A stretch of 64,000 nt of DNA, taken from Streptomyces sp. NBC_00457 (GTDB lineage: Bacteria > Actinomycetota > Actinomycetes > Streptomycetales > Streptomycetaceae). Positions within the stretch are counted from its first letter, which is position 1, and every line of letters begins with the position of its first letter. Location: the NCBI RefSeq assembly GCF_036014015.1, contig NZ_CP107905.1, forward strand, positions 2,418,001 through 2,482,000. Reading direction: 5' to 3'. Under the pieces are notes generated by a model, which was given only the letters and a program-made list of their open reading frames with translations, made no database searches and was not told the DNA's origin. Positions 17,224-25,917 of the stretch are shown here, piece by piece. A program made the translations under genes and the position numbers.

Positions 17224-17898
17224 TCATCGCTCCCCGGCCCGGACCAGCCCCGTCTCGTAGGCCAGCACCACCAGTTGGGCGCGGTCCCGTGCCCTCAGCT
17301 TGGTCATCGCCCGGCTCACGTGGGTCTTGGCGGTGAGCGGGCTCATCAGCAGCTGCCTGCCGATCTCCTCGTTGCTCAGCCCGGCCGCGACCAGCGCCAT
17401 GACCTCCCGTTCCCGCTCGGTGAGCACGGCGAGACGTTCGGCGCCGGCCGCCTCCGGGCCCTTCAGCCGGGCGAACTCCTCCACCACCGCGCGCGTGACA
17501 GCGGGCGCGAGGAGGCTCTGCCCGGCGGCGACCGTGCGGATCGCCTCCCGGAGTTCGTCCGGCTCGATGTCCTTCAGCAGGAAACCGGCCGCGCCGTGGC
17601 GCAGCGCCTCGAAGACATAGGCGTCGACCTGGTACGTGGTGAGCATGACCACTCGTACGCCGTCCAGCGCGCCGTCGGCCGCGATACGGCAAGTGGCCTC
17701 GAGGCCGTCGACGCCGGGCATGCGGATGTCCATCAGGACGACGTCCGGCCGGGTCAGCCGTACGGCTTCGACGGCCTGGGCGCCGTCGGCCGCCTCGGCC
17801 ACCACGACCAGGTCGGCGGTGAGATCCAGCAGGGCGCGGAAACCGGCGCGGACGACGGTCTGGTCGTCCGCGAGCACCACGCGTACGGTCATCGTCAT
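17224..17898 (-). CDS. NarL/FixJ-family response regulator
   Basis: A 224-residue regulator. The receiver domain has the acidic pair ADD (residues 10-12), the phosphorylatable Asp57 in VVLMDIRMPG, the Thr of MLTTYQ and Lys105-region LLKD. The LuxR-type HTH (LTEREREVMALVAAGLSNEE, then TAKTHVSRAMTKL) occupies about residues 150-210. It overlaps the upstream kinase gene by four bases and is followed by the ABC exporter genes, its probable targets. Confidence 0.95.
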   Translation of the reverse strand: MTMTVRVVLADDQTVVRAGFRALLDLTADLVVVAEAADGAQAVEAVRLTRPDVVLMDIRMPGVDGLEATCRIAADGALDGVRVVMLTTYQVDAYVFEALRHGAAGFLLKDIEPDELREAIRTVAAGQSLLAPAVTRAVVEEFARLKGPEAAGAERLAVLTEREREVMALVAAGLSNEEIGRQLLMSPLTAKTHVSRAMTKLRARDRAQLVVLAYETGLVRAGER

Positions 17899-19091
17899 TC
17901 TCCGTTCTCGCCGGTCGGAAGCCCGGCCGGAAGGACCGCCCGGACCCGGAACCCCCCGCCGGGTACCGGCCCGAACTCGATCGTGCCCCCGGCCGCCGCC
18001 GCGCGCTCCCGCATGCCGACCAGTCCGAAACCGCCCTCGTGCGGTGGCGGTGACGGCGGGCCGTCGTCGATGACTTCCACCGCCAGCGTGCCGTCCTGCC
18101 GGACGACGGAGACCGCCGCGTGCCGGGCGCGGGAGTGCTTGACGACGTTCGTCAGGGCCTCCTGGACGATGCGGTAGGCGGCCAGCCCCACCACCGACGG
18201 CACACCGTCCGACGCCCCTTCCTCGCGGAGCGTGAGCTCGATGCCGCCGCCCGCGAACCGGTCGACCAGCTCGCCGAGCCGCTCGATGCCCTGCGCCGGC
18301 TCCACCCGGTCGTCCTCGCTCTCCGGTTCCCGCAGCACGGTGACGGTGGCCCGCAGCTCCCGTACCGCGCCCTTGCCCGAGTCCCGGACCTGCCGCATCG
18401 CCTGCCGGGCCATGTCCGGCCGCACGTCGAAGGTCTCCAGGGCCACGCCCGCCTGGACGGTCATCGCCGTGACCGTGTGCGCGACCACGTCGTGCAGCTC
18501 GCGCGCGATCCGCACCCGCTCCTCACGGACCCGGCGGGCCGCCTCCCGCTCGCGGTCCGCTTCGGCGCGGGCGGCGCGGGCGGCGTACTCGTCGAGCAAC
18601 TCCCGCCGCGTGCGGACCACTTCGCCGAGCAGCAGCGGCACCAGCGGCCACAACATCTCCAGCACCGGCAGCCCCTGCGGGTTCACCACGTCCTTGCCGA
18701 CCCACAGCGCGACCACACCCGACGTGAGCGCGGCGGCCAGCCCGGTCCACAGGGTGCGCCGCCGGTCGCCCTGCACGGCGACGGTGTACAGCGCCACGAT
18801 CGTCGGCAGATTCAGCAGCTCCCCGATGTGCCCATACAGCGCCCAGCCCGCACACGCCGCCCCGGTCACCACCGCGACCGGCACCGGCCACCGCCGCCGC
18901 CACAGCAGCGCCAGCAGCGAGACGGCCAGCAGCAGCCAGGTCAACCAGTCCGCCTGCCGGTACTCCGGCTCGTTCACCGCCGCGTCCGGCCCGGTGAACA
19001 TCCCGACCACGCCCACCACGAGCACGTCCACGGCAACCGGCGGCAGCGCCCGCAGCCGCGCGGGCAGACGGTCGAAGGTCGTCACCTCCAC
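17895..19091 (-). CDS. Sensor histidine kinase
   Basis: About 398 residues from the GTG at 19091, with starts at 19085 or 19157 also possible because no strong ribosome binding site is seen. Five or so membrane segments occupy the first 170 residues. The HisKA_3 H-box RIARELHDVVAHTVTAM then holds the phosphorylated His, and the ATPase domain shows IVQEALTNVVKHS (N-box), VEVIDDGPPS and GFGLVGMRERAAAAGG (G-boxes). It is the first gene of the operon with the NarL-type regulator and the ABC transporter, which suggests sensing of a cell-envelope stress or an exported compound. Confidence 0.93.
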   Translation of the reverse strand: MEVTTFDRLPARLRALPPVAVDVLVVGVVGMFTGPDAAVNEPEYRQADWLTWLLLAVSLLALLWRRRWPVPVAVVTGAACAGWALYGHIGELLNLPTIVALYTVAVQGDRRRTLWTGLAAALTSGVVALWVGKDVVNPQGLPVLEMLWPLVPLLLGEVVRTRRELLDEYAARAARAEADREREAARRVREERVRIARELHDVVAHTVTAMTVQAGVALETFDVRPDMARQAMRQVRDSGKGAVRELRATVTVLREPESEDDRVEPAQGIERLGELVDRFAGGGIELTLREEGASDGVPSVVGLAAYRIVQEALTNVVKHSRARHAAVSVVRQDGTLAVEVIDDGPPSPPPHEGGFGLVGMRERAAAAGGTIEFGPVPGGGFRVRAVLPAGLPTGENGE

Positions 19092-19250
19092 ACCGTATGA
19101 GCGCAGCCGCCCGGGCGCATACGACAACGGGAGTACCCGGCGCCCGTCCACCTGCACTCGGCAATCGACTACCGCGCCACCACCGGCGGCACGCCGCCGT
19201 CAACGGGACGGCTCCCGCGGGCATCGGCCCTTTGGGAGCAGTAGCAGCCG

Positions 19251-19991
19251 TCAGGCAGCCCCGCTTGGACGGCTACGGCTCCGAAGCCACCACGCGCCGC
19301 CGCCGAGCAGGAGGACAGCTGCCCCGATGCCGACGGGTACGGCGGCGGACATGCCGTCGTCCCCGTCCGTGCTGTTCGCCGCGGGCTCCGCCGCCGGCGC
19401 CGAAGTCCCGGTCGTCGACTCGCCCGCGGCGGTTGTGGGCTCCTCCGTGGGGCTGGGGCTCGGGCTGACGAGCTTCGCGCCGGGTGCGGCCGGCTTCAGT
19501 TCCAAGAGGGGCGCGGGATGCCCGTCATCGTGGCTGTGACCATCGGCGGGTTCCTCCAGCTCTATCCAGCGGTCCACCCGGCCGTCGTCGTAGCTCTGCA
19601 GGGTCTTGAAGACGAGTTCCTCGGCATCGGGCAACTGCCTGACGGTGACGACGTGTTCGGCGTCCTTCCCCACGGCGAGCTTGGGTCCCGCAACGGTGTA
19701 ACCCCGGCTGGTGGGAGCGAACTTCCACCCCTCGGGGCCTTCCTTGTAGGTGATGTCGCCCGGGGTGATGCCCTTGGGCAGGATCACCTCCAGCTTGGTG
19801 ATGCCCGCGGAGGTCGACTCCGACGCCGCCGAGAAGGTCAGCTCGACGTTCTGATCGAGGGCCCGGGCGCCCTCGGCCTCGACGTGCGCGTGGGCGGCGG
19901 CCGGTCCCGCGACGGCTACAGCGACCGCGAACGCGAACGCGGTGAGGGCGCCGGTGCGGCGCAGGCTTCGTGCCAGGGTCGGGCGATGCAC
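19251..19991 (-). CDS. YcnI/DUF1775 family, secreted, membrane-anchored copper-linked protein
   Basis: A 246-residue exported protein. A signal peptide (about residues 12-33) ends ...AAAHAHVEAEG, leaving the mature N-terminal His that in YcnI-type proteins ligates copper. The beta-sandwich follows (AGITKLEVILPKG, then GWKFAP, with the conserved Trp). A His/Asp patch HSHDDGH lies near 150. A Pro/Ser/Thr-rich linker leads to a C-terminal membrane helix (VGIGAAVLLLGGGAWWL) and a basic tail. The GTG at 19991 follows AGGGAG by seven bases. A terminator separates it from the gene upstream. Confidence 0.85.
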   Translation of the reverse strand: MHRPTLARSLRRTGALTAFAFAVAVAVAGPAAAHAHVEAEGARALDQNVELTFSAASESTSAGITKLEVILPKGITPGDITYKEGPEGWKFAPTSRGYTVAGPKLAVGKDAEHVVTVRQLPDAEELVFKTLQSYDDGRVDRWIELEEPADGHSHDDGHPAPLLELKPAAPGAKLVSPSPSPTEEPTTAAGESTTGTSAPAAEPAANSTDGDDGMSAAVPVGIGAAVLLLGGGAWWLRSRSRPSGAA

Positions 19992-20026
19992 TGAGAACTC
20001 CCTAGTTCCGTTGATGTCGGGGCTGC

Positions 20027-20076
20027 ATTCGGTTCCTGCAGCCGGGCACAGGTGTGTGCGGCCGCAGGAACCGAAT
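20027..20076 (-). terminator. Hairpin between the His/Met-rich membrane protein gene and ycnI-like gene
   Basis: ATTCGGTTCCTGC (20027-20039) pairs perfectly with GCAGGAACCGAAT (20064-20076), and the stem can extend inward with few mismatches. It lies 57 bases past the stop of the minus-strand gene at 20133 and 36 bases before the next start. Confidence 0.7.
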
Positions 20077-20132
20077 ACGGGGAGCCGACGGCTCGACGTC
20101 CGTGTGGACGGGCCTCGGCAAACCTGCTGTCG

Positions 20133-20849
20133 TCAGGCGACAGCGGTCCCCGCGGGCGGTCCCCGAGTGGTGATCGCGTGGGTGAGAAGGAGTTGCCGCA
20201 GCCCGTGGCCCGTACGGGCCCGGCGGGACCGGATGCGTGGGCGGTGCGGCGGCGCGGGCGGCCGGAGGATCAGACGCAGCGGGGCGACGAGCCGGCCGGC
20301 GAGCGCCCGCAGGATGCGGAAGGCGGCGCGTTCGCCGTGCGCGAGCCACAGGCCGCACAGCAACGCGGCCAGCAGGTGGGCGGCGAGCATGCCGGTGGAG
20401 GACATGCCAACGATGCCGTGATCCAGGGAATGCGCGGCCCCCGCGTGGTCCATCGATCCCATGGAGTGCATGGAGCCCATGGACGCTGACGCGGCATCAT
20501 GCCGCGCTCCCGGTCCGCCGGACATCTGCGCGTGGACGACCGCCTGTGCGAGCGAGAACGACACGTGGAGTACGACCTGGGCACCGACAGTGAAAGCGCC
20601 GACCAGGACCGGCCCGCGTTCCCGGCCTGCCAGCCGCCAGGCCGTACCGCCGGTCACCGCCGCACCCCCGGCCATCGCCCACCAGGGCACCCCGGTCCCC
20701 GACATCATGACGTGCCCCAGGCAGGTGAGCAGCACGCAGACGGCCGCGAACACGGCGGCCCTGAGCGTGCGAGAACACCACCCGACAGTCACACGAGAGG
20801 GTACGGAGATGCCCCTGGCCTCCGACTCACCCCTTCCGTTGTGATCCAC
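20133..20849 (-). CDS. His/Met-rich membrane protein, possible copper handling
   Basis: Up to 238 residues from a GTG at 20849 that overlaps the end of the siderophore synthetase gene; the true start could be a later GTG near 20795. About four to five hydrophobic segments are seen. Between segments, residues 110-150 are rich in His and Met (SMGSMHSMGSMDHAG, then HSLDHGIVGM), as in copper-binding loops. The C-terminal 60 residues are Arg/Pro-rich. Its position beside the YcnI-type gene supports a role in copper homeostasis, but this is inference. Confidence 0.6.
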   Translation of the reverse strand: MDHNGRGESEARGISVPSRVTVGWCSRTLRAAVFAAVCVLLTCLGHVMMSGTGVPWWAMAGGAAVTGGTAWRLAGRERGPVLVGAFTVGAQVVLHVSFSLAQAVVHAQMSGGPGARHDAASASMGSMHSMGSMDHAGAAHSLDHGIVGMSSTGMLAAHLLAALLCGLWLAHGERAAFRILRALAGRLVAPLRLILRPPAPPHRPRIRSRRARTGHGLRQLLLTHAITTRGPPAGTAVA

Positions 20850-22356
20850 GACACACCGAGACGGCCAGCGGGTTCGGCAGGGGCAGATAGCGGGCGTCCG
20901 CCCCGTCCGCGCCCGTCCAGCGCAGGAGCAGGTTCGTCTTGCCGGGGAGGGTGGGGGCGGTGAGCAGGGCGGCGATTTCGGGGAGGTCGTGCCCGGACAG
21001 TTCGGTGCCTACGGCGGGCCAGGGGTCGAGGCCGGGGTGGCGTTCCGCGAGGGCCGCGGCGATCTCGTACAGGTGATTGACGACCAGGCAGTACACCAGG
21101 CGCTCCCACCCGGCAGCCCGCGATACGTCCGCCAGCAGCTTCACCCCCTCGGCGTCCCGGAACAGCGCCTGCACGGGTGTGCCGTCGGCGTCGACGGCGA
21201 CCAGCGTGTTCTGCAGATGCGCTTCGAGTACGACGCCGTGGTCGGCGAAGGCGGCCAGCACCGGTGGGACCACCTGGCGCAGATAGGCCTCCCACCAGCC
21301 CGCCGGATCGTCGGTGCCGTCGAGCGGGCTGCCCGCGAAGCCCTCGACGAGTCCGGAGGCGAGCAGCGGGGTCGCTCCGGGCACCACGTGCGCACGCAGT
21401 CCGTCGCGGACCAGGACGGCGAGTTCCTCGAAGGCGAAACCGGCGGTGCGGTAGCCACGGTCGGCCAGCCAGGCCGCGGGGCCGTCGATCGCGGCGAAGG
21501 CATGCGTCACGGCCGTGTCGGTGCGGCGCAGTTTCAGCAGGTCGTGGCGCCAGAGCCGGCGTACGTCGTTGGTGATGCGCACATCGAGGCTGAACTTCAG
21601 GAAGAGGTCGCGGTCGGGGGCGTAGACCGTGCGGATCGCGGCTGTGGGGCCGGCCGGGAATGTGGTCGTGCCCAGCCGGATCAGCCGGCCGTCCGCGAAG
21701 GCCGGGGCGAGGTCGTGGCCGACGAGGTCGAGCTGCCAGGGGTGGGCGGGCAGCAGCCGGTAGCCGGGCGGCGCCTCGCCCAGGGTGTCGAGGGCGGTGG
21801 TGTCGCCCTCCTCGACGACCGAGTCCTCGCGTACGCCGAGCAGCGCCAGCGGGAAGGCGGCGTGCGCTTCGGGGGCGTACGGCAGCCAGCCGGTGGCCGG
21901 GCCGCCGCCGCGCGCCTTGGGGGCGGGGTGATAGGGGTGGCCGGTGATCAGGGACTGCTCGGAGCGCAGATACGGGTCGTCGGGCGCGGTCGTGCGGGCC
22001 CGCGCGGTGAGCAGGGCGGCCACGGCGTCACGGCTGTCGGTCATCTCGGCGGGGAGTTCGTGGTTGGACAGGCCCGTGTGCCGGGTCAGTTCCTCGGCGA
22101 CGAGCTTCACCAGCTCGGTGTGGCCGAGTCGCTGCCAGGTGCCGCCGACGTACAACTCGGGCTCTGTGGGACGGCGTTCGCCGCGCACCCGCAGCAGGCG
22201 GTCCAGGCCGGGCAGCCGGTACACCCGCCGCTCGCCGGGTACCCGTTGTGCCACCTCGCGCAGCAGGCAGTTCAGCAGCGGGGCCGCCGCATACGCGTCA
22301 GCGCGTGCCGACGGGTCGTCGGCGGCGGGCGGGGGCATGGGGTCCAGGCGTTCCAC
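20827..22356 (-). CDS. IucA/IucC-family NIS siderophore synthetase (A)
   Basis: A 509-residue ATP-dependent synthetase that would join a carboxylate (such as citrate or a succinyl derivative) to an amine or alcohol without an NRPS. Landmarks are GHPYHPAPKARGG near 140, LLPAHPWQLD near 200, the ATP-binding KFSLDVRITNDVRR near 255, VLEAHLQNTLV near 390 and the FhuF-like C-terminal segment. It is transcribed divergently from a second synthetase 95 bases away. The GTG start has only a weak ribosome binding site. No siderophore transporter or tailoring gene is adjacent. Confidence 0.9.
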   Translation of the reverse strand: MERLDPMPPPAADDPSARADAYAAAPLLNCLLREVAQRVPGERRVYRLPGLDRLLRVRGERRPTEPELYVGGTWQRLGHTELVKLVAEELTRHTGLSNHELPAEMTDSRDAVAALLTARARTTAPDDPYLRSEQSLITGHPYHPAPKARGGGPATGWLPYAPEAHAAFPLALLGVREDSVVEEGDTTALDTLGEAPPGYRLLPAHPWQLDLVGHDLAPAFADGRLIRLGTTTFPAGPTAAIRTVYAPDRDLFLKFSLDVRITNDVRRLWRHDLLKLRRTDTAVTHAFAAIDGPAAWLADRGYRTAGFAFEELAVLVRDGLRAHVVPGATPLLASGLVEGFAGSPLDGTDDPAGWWEAYLRQVVPPVLAAFADHGVVLEAHLQNTLVAVDADGTPVQALFRDAEGVKLLADVSRAAGWERLVYCLVVNHLYEIAAALAERHPGLDPWPAVGTELSGHDLPEIAALLTAPTLPGKTNLLLRWTGADGADARYLPLPNPLAVSVCRGSQRKG

Positions 22357-22451
22357 TTGATCCCTACGGTCTGTTCGGGCGGGAGACGATCAGTATGTCT
22401 GTCGTCACGCCCCCGTCATGACGCCCTGCCCGCAAGCTTAGGAGCCCGCCT

Positions 22452-23960
22452 GTGCATCGCCCCCCCACCGTCGAGGCCGAGGTCGCCGACGAGCTGGCCG
22501 TCGTACGCCCCGATCTCGTGTCGCGGTACACGGCCGAGCTGCCCGGCGCGCGGGCGGCCGTGCTGACCCGGCTGTGGCGGGCGCTGGCCCATGAGCCGCT
22601 GCCGTGGATCGCCGAGCGCGGGCCGGGTGTGCTGCGGCTGTCCGACGGGCGGCGGCTGCACGGCCCGGTCGCCGACCCGTACGCCACCTCCGCGTACGTC
22701 ACCGCCGTACGGCTCGACCGGGTGTCGTACGACGATCCGGCCCGGCTGATGACGGGGCTCGCGGTACCGCACGGGGCGTACTTCGCCTCCGAGCTCGCGC
22801 ACAGCGCGGCGTCGTTGGCGCTGTCCCGGGCCGGGCAGAAGGGCCATTCGAGGGAGTGGCCCGACAGTGACTGGGAGTGGGAGCAGCGAGTCGTCGACGG
22901 GCATCCGTTCCACCCCAACTGCCGCTCCCGGCCCGGCTTTTCGGTGGACGAGCAGCTGGCGTACGGCCCCGAGCACAGCTCGCATGTGCGGCTGGGGCTG
23001 ATTCCGGTCGGGGCGCGGGAGTGCCTGGTGACGGGCGAGTGGCCGGACCGTATGCGGGACGGGGAGCGGCTGCTGATCCCGGTGCATCCCTGGCAGGCGG
23101 AGCACGTTCTCAAGCGCCCCCTGGACCTGGACGCCGTCGCGCATCCACTGATGTCCCTGCGCACCCTCGCCCTGCCCGGCGTCGGCGGCCCGCACGTCAA
23201 GACGGCGCTGAGCACCCGGCTGACGTCCTCGGTGCGGGACATCTCCCAGTGGTCGATCTCGACATCGGCGATCCTGTCGGCGTTCGCCGAGCGGATGGCG
23301 GCGCACACGGACGGTCTGCTGCACACCACCCGCACGATCGGCGCGATCACCGCCCACTCCCCCGACCTGGCCGCCGTGTTGCGGGAGTCACCCCAGGTGT
23401 ACGGCGACCAGGCGCGCGGCGAGCGGGTCGTGCCGGTGGCCGCGCTCGCCACCACCGACCTGCCCCGGTCCCCCGCCTGGCTGGCCGACTTCGCACGGCT
23501 GGCCCTCACCGTGGGCCTGCGCCTGCTGGAGCTGGGCGTCGCTCTGGAGGCGCACGGCCAGAACCTCCTCGTGGTGCTGTCCCCGACGGGCGCACCGCTG
23601 CGGCTGGTCTACCGCGACCTCGCCGACATCCGCGTCAGCCCCGCCCGGCTGGCCCGGCACGGCATCCCGCTGCCGGAGCTGACCGGACGGGTCGTCACGG
23701 ACGACGAGACGACGTTGCGGCGCAAGCTGTTCGGCTCGCTGGTGGCCGGGGCGCTCGCGGGCACGGCGGGTTCGGGTACGGCGTTGCGGGCGGCGCTGGA
23801 GACGGCCGTACGGGAGCTGCCGCGCACCCCGGATCTCGCCGCACTGCTCGAGGAACCGCTGCCCACGAAGGCGCTGACGCTGATGCGACTGTCGCCGGGG
23901 ACGCCCGGTGATCAGTGGGCCGGGCTCCCGAACCCCTTGCGGTGGGAGACCGTCGGCTAG
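22452..23960 (+). CDS. IucA/IucC-family NIS siderophore synthetase (B)
   Basis: A 502-residue member of the same superfamily, diverged from its neighbour. It shows GHPFHPNCRSRPGFS-type substrate loop residues, LIPVHPWQAEHV, KTALSTRLTSSVRDIS (ATP site) and VALEAHGQNLLVVL. The GTG follows TTAGGAG by eight bases. Two different NIS synthetases side by side usually act in sequence on a two-step or symmetric product. The divergent promoter region (22357-22451) shows no match to the Streptomyces iron box that I can recognise. Product unknown. Confidence 0.9.
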   Translation: MHRPPTVEAEVADELAVVRPDLVSRYTAELPGARAAVLTRLWRALAHEPLPWIAERGPGVLRLSDGRRLHGPVADPYATSAYVTAVRLDRVSYDDPARLMTGLAVPHGAYFASELAHSAASLALSRAGQKGHSREWPDSDWEWEQRVVDGHPFHPNCRSRPGFSVDEQLAYGPEHSSHVRLGLIPVGARECLVTGEWPDRMRDGERLLIPVHPWQAEHVLKRPLDLDAVAHPLMSLRTLALPGVGGPHVKTALSTRLTSSVRDISQWSISTSAILSAFAERMAAHTDGLLHTTRTIGAITAHSPDLAAVLRESPQVYGDQARGERVVPVAALATTDLPRSPAWLADFARLALTVGLRLLELGVALEAHGQNLLVVLSPTGAPLRLVYRDLADIRVSPARLARHGIPLPELTGRVVTDDETTLRRKLFGSLVAGALAGTAGSGTALRAALETAVRELPRTPDLAALLEEPLPTKALTLMRLSPGTPGDQWAGLPNPLRWETVG

Positions 23961-23979
23961 CGGCGGCCCCCTGCGCCCC

Positions 23980-24606
23980 TCATGCCTCCCGCAGCGCCTT
24001 GGCCAGTGTCCCCTCGCCGGTCACGGTGATACGGCCGTCCCGTACCGCGTCCGCCAGGCTCGACTCGCCCCGCCCGACCGCCTCCCACGTACCGGCGTCC
24101 AGGACCAGCCGGGCGTCGGGCTCCCGAGGCGCGGGTCCTTCGCCGTACACGGGTCCCTCCTCGGCCCCGACGTGCACATGGAACTCGCCCTCCTCCAGCC
24201 GGACTTCGACCACTCCCTGGCCTTCGAGGGACCGCAGCAGGGGCAGCGCGAACCAGTGCGCCCGTACGGCGTCGGTGGGCCGCCGCTCGCCCAGCTCGGC
24301 CTGCCCCCACGTGCCCAGAGCCTGGAGGACCGGCAGCAACTCCCGCCCGCGTCCGGTGAGTTCGTACACATACGCGGCACCCGGCGGGGGCAGGCGTCGG
24401 CGTGTCGTCAGCCCGTCGCGCTCCATGTCCTTCAGCCGCGAGGCGAGTACGTCCGTGCTGACGCCCGGCAGATCCGCGTGCAGGTCGGTGTAGCGGCGGG
24501 GACCGGCCAGCAGCTCCCGGACGATCAGCAGGGTCCAGCGGTCGCCGATCAGGTCGAGCGCCCGGGCGGCGGAACAGTACTGGTCGTAGCTTCGGCGAGG
24601 TGACAT
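23980..24606 (-). CDS. HxlR-family regulator with C-terminal SCP2-like domain
   Basis: A 208-residue regulator. Residues 1-100 are the HxlR winged helix (CSAARALDLIGDRWTLLIVR, then STDVLASRLKDMERDGL). Residues about 110-208 form an SCP2/alkyl-sulfatase-type sterol-carrier-like domain (RLVLDAGTWEAVGRGESSL, TVTGEGTLAKALREA), a fusion common in actinobacteria that may sense a hydrophobic ligand. The ATG at 24606 is divergent from the aminotransferase gene. Two palindromes lie between them. Confidence 0.85.
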   Translation of the reverse strand: MSPRRSYDQYCSAARALDLIGDRWTLLIVRELLAGPRRYTDLHADLPGVSTDVLASRLKDMERDGLTTRRRLPPPGAAYVYELTGRGRELLPVLQALGTWGQAELGERRPTDAVRAHWFALPLLRSLEGQGVVEVRLEEGEFHVHVGAEEGPVYGEGPAPREPDARLVLDAGTWEAVGRGESSLADAVRDGRITVTGEGTLAKALREA

Positions 24607-24628
24607 GCGACGCAGTCTAGACGTGTCA

Positions 24629-24663
24629 TTGGACTTTCCAAGCTCACACTTGGTAAAACCAAG
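24629..24663. promoter_or_regulatory. Paired palindromes between HxlR and aminotransferase genes
   Basis: TTGGACTTTCCAA (24629-24641) and CTTGGTAAAACCAAG (24649-24663) are perfect palindromes sharing the TTGG/CCAA arms, centred 21 bases apart, two helical turns. They occupy the divergent promoter region in locally AT-rich DNA and are the likely binding sites of the HxlR regulator. Confidence 0.65.
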
Positions 24664-24687
24664 CAACACCAGATACCGGAGGGGCGC

Positions 24688-25896
24688 ATGGAGTTCCGGC
24701 AGTCGAGCAAGCTCAGCGAGGTCTGTTACGAGATCCGCGGCCCGGTGATCGAACACGCCAACGCGCTGGAGGAGGCCGGCCACAGCGTGCTGCGCCTGAA
24801 CACCGGCAACCCCGCGCTCTTCGGCTTCGAGGCGCCCGAGGAGATCCTCCAGGACATGATCCGGATGCTCCCGCAGGCACACGGCTACACGGACTCACGC
24901 GGCATCCTGTCCGCCCGCCGGGCCGTGGCGGGGCGCTATCAGACCCTCGGCCTGGAGGTCGGCGTCGACGACGTCTTCCTCGGCAACGGCGTGTCCGAGC
25001 TGGTCTCGATGGCCGTACAGGCGCTGGTGGAGGACGGCGACGAGGTCCTGATCCCGGCGCCCGACTTCCCGCTCTGGACCGCGGTGACAACGCTCGCCGG
25101 AGGCAAGGCGGTTCACTACCTCTGCGACGAACAGGCCGACTGGTACCCGGACCTGGACGACATGGCGGCGAAGATCACCGACCGCACCAAGGCCGTCGTC
25201 ATCATCAACCCGAACAACCCCACCGGGGCGGTGTACCCGAAGGAGATCATCGAGGGCATCCTCGACCTCGCCCGGCGGCACGGCCTGATGGTCTTCGCCG
25301 ACGAGATCTACGACCAGATCCTGTACGACGATGCCGTGCACCACTCGACCGCGGCGCTCGCGCCCGACCTGGTCGTCCTCACCTTCTGCGGCCTGTCGAA
25401 GACGTACCGCGTGGCGGGCTTCCGCTCCGGCTGGCTGGTGGTGACGGGCCCGAGGCAGCACGCGCGCGATTACCTGGAGGGCCTGACCATGCTGGCCTCC
25501 ATGCGGTTGTGCGCCAACGCGCCCGCCCAGTACGCGATTCAGGCGGCGCTCGGCGGCCGGCAGTCCATCCGCGATCTCACCACGCCGGGCGGGCGTCTGC
25601 GCGAACAGCGTGACGTGGCCTGGGAGAAGCTCAACGAGATCCCGGGGGTGTCGTGCGTGAAGCCGAAGGGCGCGCTGTACGCCTTCCCGCGTCTCGACCC
25701 GTCCGTCCACAAGATCCACGACGACGAGAAGTTCGTCCTCGACCTGCTGCTCCGGGAGAAGATCCAGGTGGTCCAGGGCACCGGCTTCAACTGGCCCACC
25801 CCCGACCACTTCCGCATCCTCACCCTCCCGCACGCGGAGGACCTGGAGGCGGCGATCGGCCGGATCGGGCGGTTCCTGAGCGGGTACCGGCAGTAG
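24688..25896 (+). CDS. PLP-dependent aminotransferase, class I (AlaA/AspC-like)
   Basis: A 402-residue fold-type I aminotransferase similar to glutamate-pyruvate aminotransferases of the E. coli AlaA type. Visible are NTGNPALFGFEAPE (N-terminal arm), GNGVSELVSMA (PLP phosphate site), NPNNPTGAVYP, FADEIYDQILYD (Asp pairing with the pyridine nitrogen), the Schiff-base Lys in CGLSKTYRVAGFRSGW and FRILTLPH with the carboxylate Arg. CGGAGGGG lies six bases before the ATG. It makes or uses alanine/glutamate; the adjacent HxlR protein probably regulates it. Confidence 0.93.
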   Translation: MEFRQSSKLSEVCYEIRGPVIEHANALEEAGHSVLRLNTGNPALFGFEAPEEILQDMIRMLPQAHGYTDSRGILSARRAVAGRYQTLGLEVGVDDVFLGNGVSELVSMAVQALVEDGDEVLIPAPDFPLWTAVTTLAGGKAVHYLCDEQADWYPDLDDMAAKITDRTKAVVIINPNNPTGAVYPKEIIEGILDLARRHGLMVFADEIYDQILYDDAVHHSTAALAPDLVVLTFCGLSKTYRVAGFRSGWLVVTGPRQHARDYLEGLTMLASMRLCANAPAQYAIQAALGGRQSIRDLTTPGGRLREQRDVAWEKLNEIPGVSCVKPKGALYAFPRLDPSVHKIHDDEKFVLDLLLREKIQVVQGTGFNWPTPDHFRILTLPHAEDLEAAIGRIGRFLSGYRQ

Positions 25897-25917
25897 CCGC
25901 CGGGTAGGTCGCCTCCC

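Noticed and set aside
22357..22451. Iron box for DmdR/IdeR between the siderophore synthetase genes
   Set aside because: I could not find a sequence resembling the TTAGGTTAGGCTAACCTAA-type palindrome; only a short TTAGGA that is part of a ribosome binding site.
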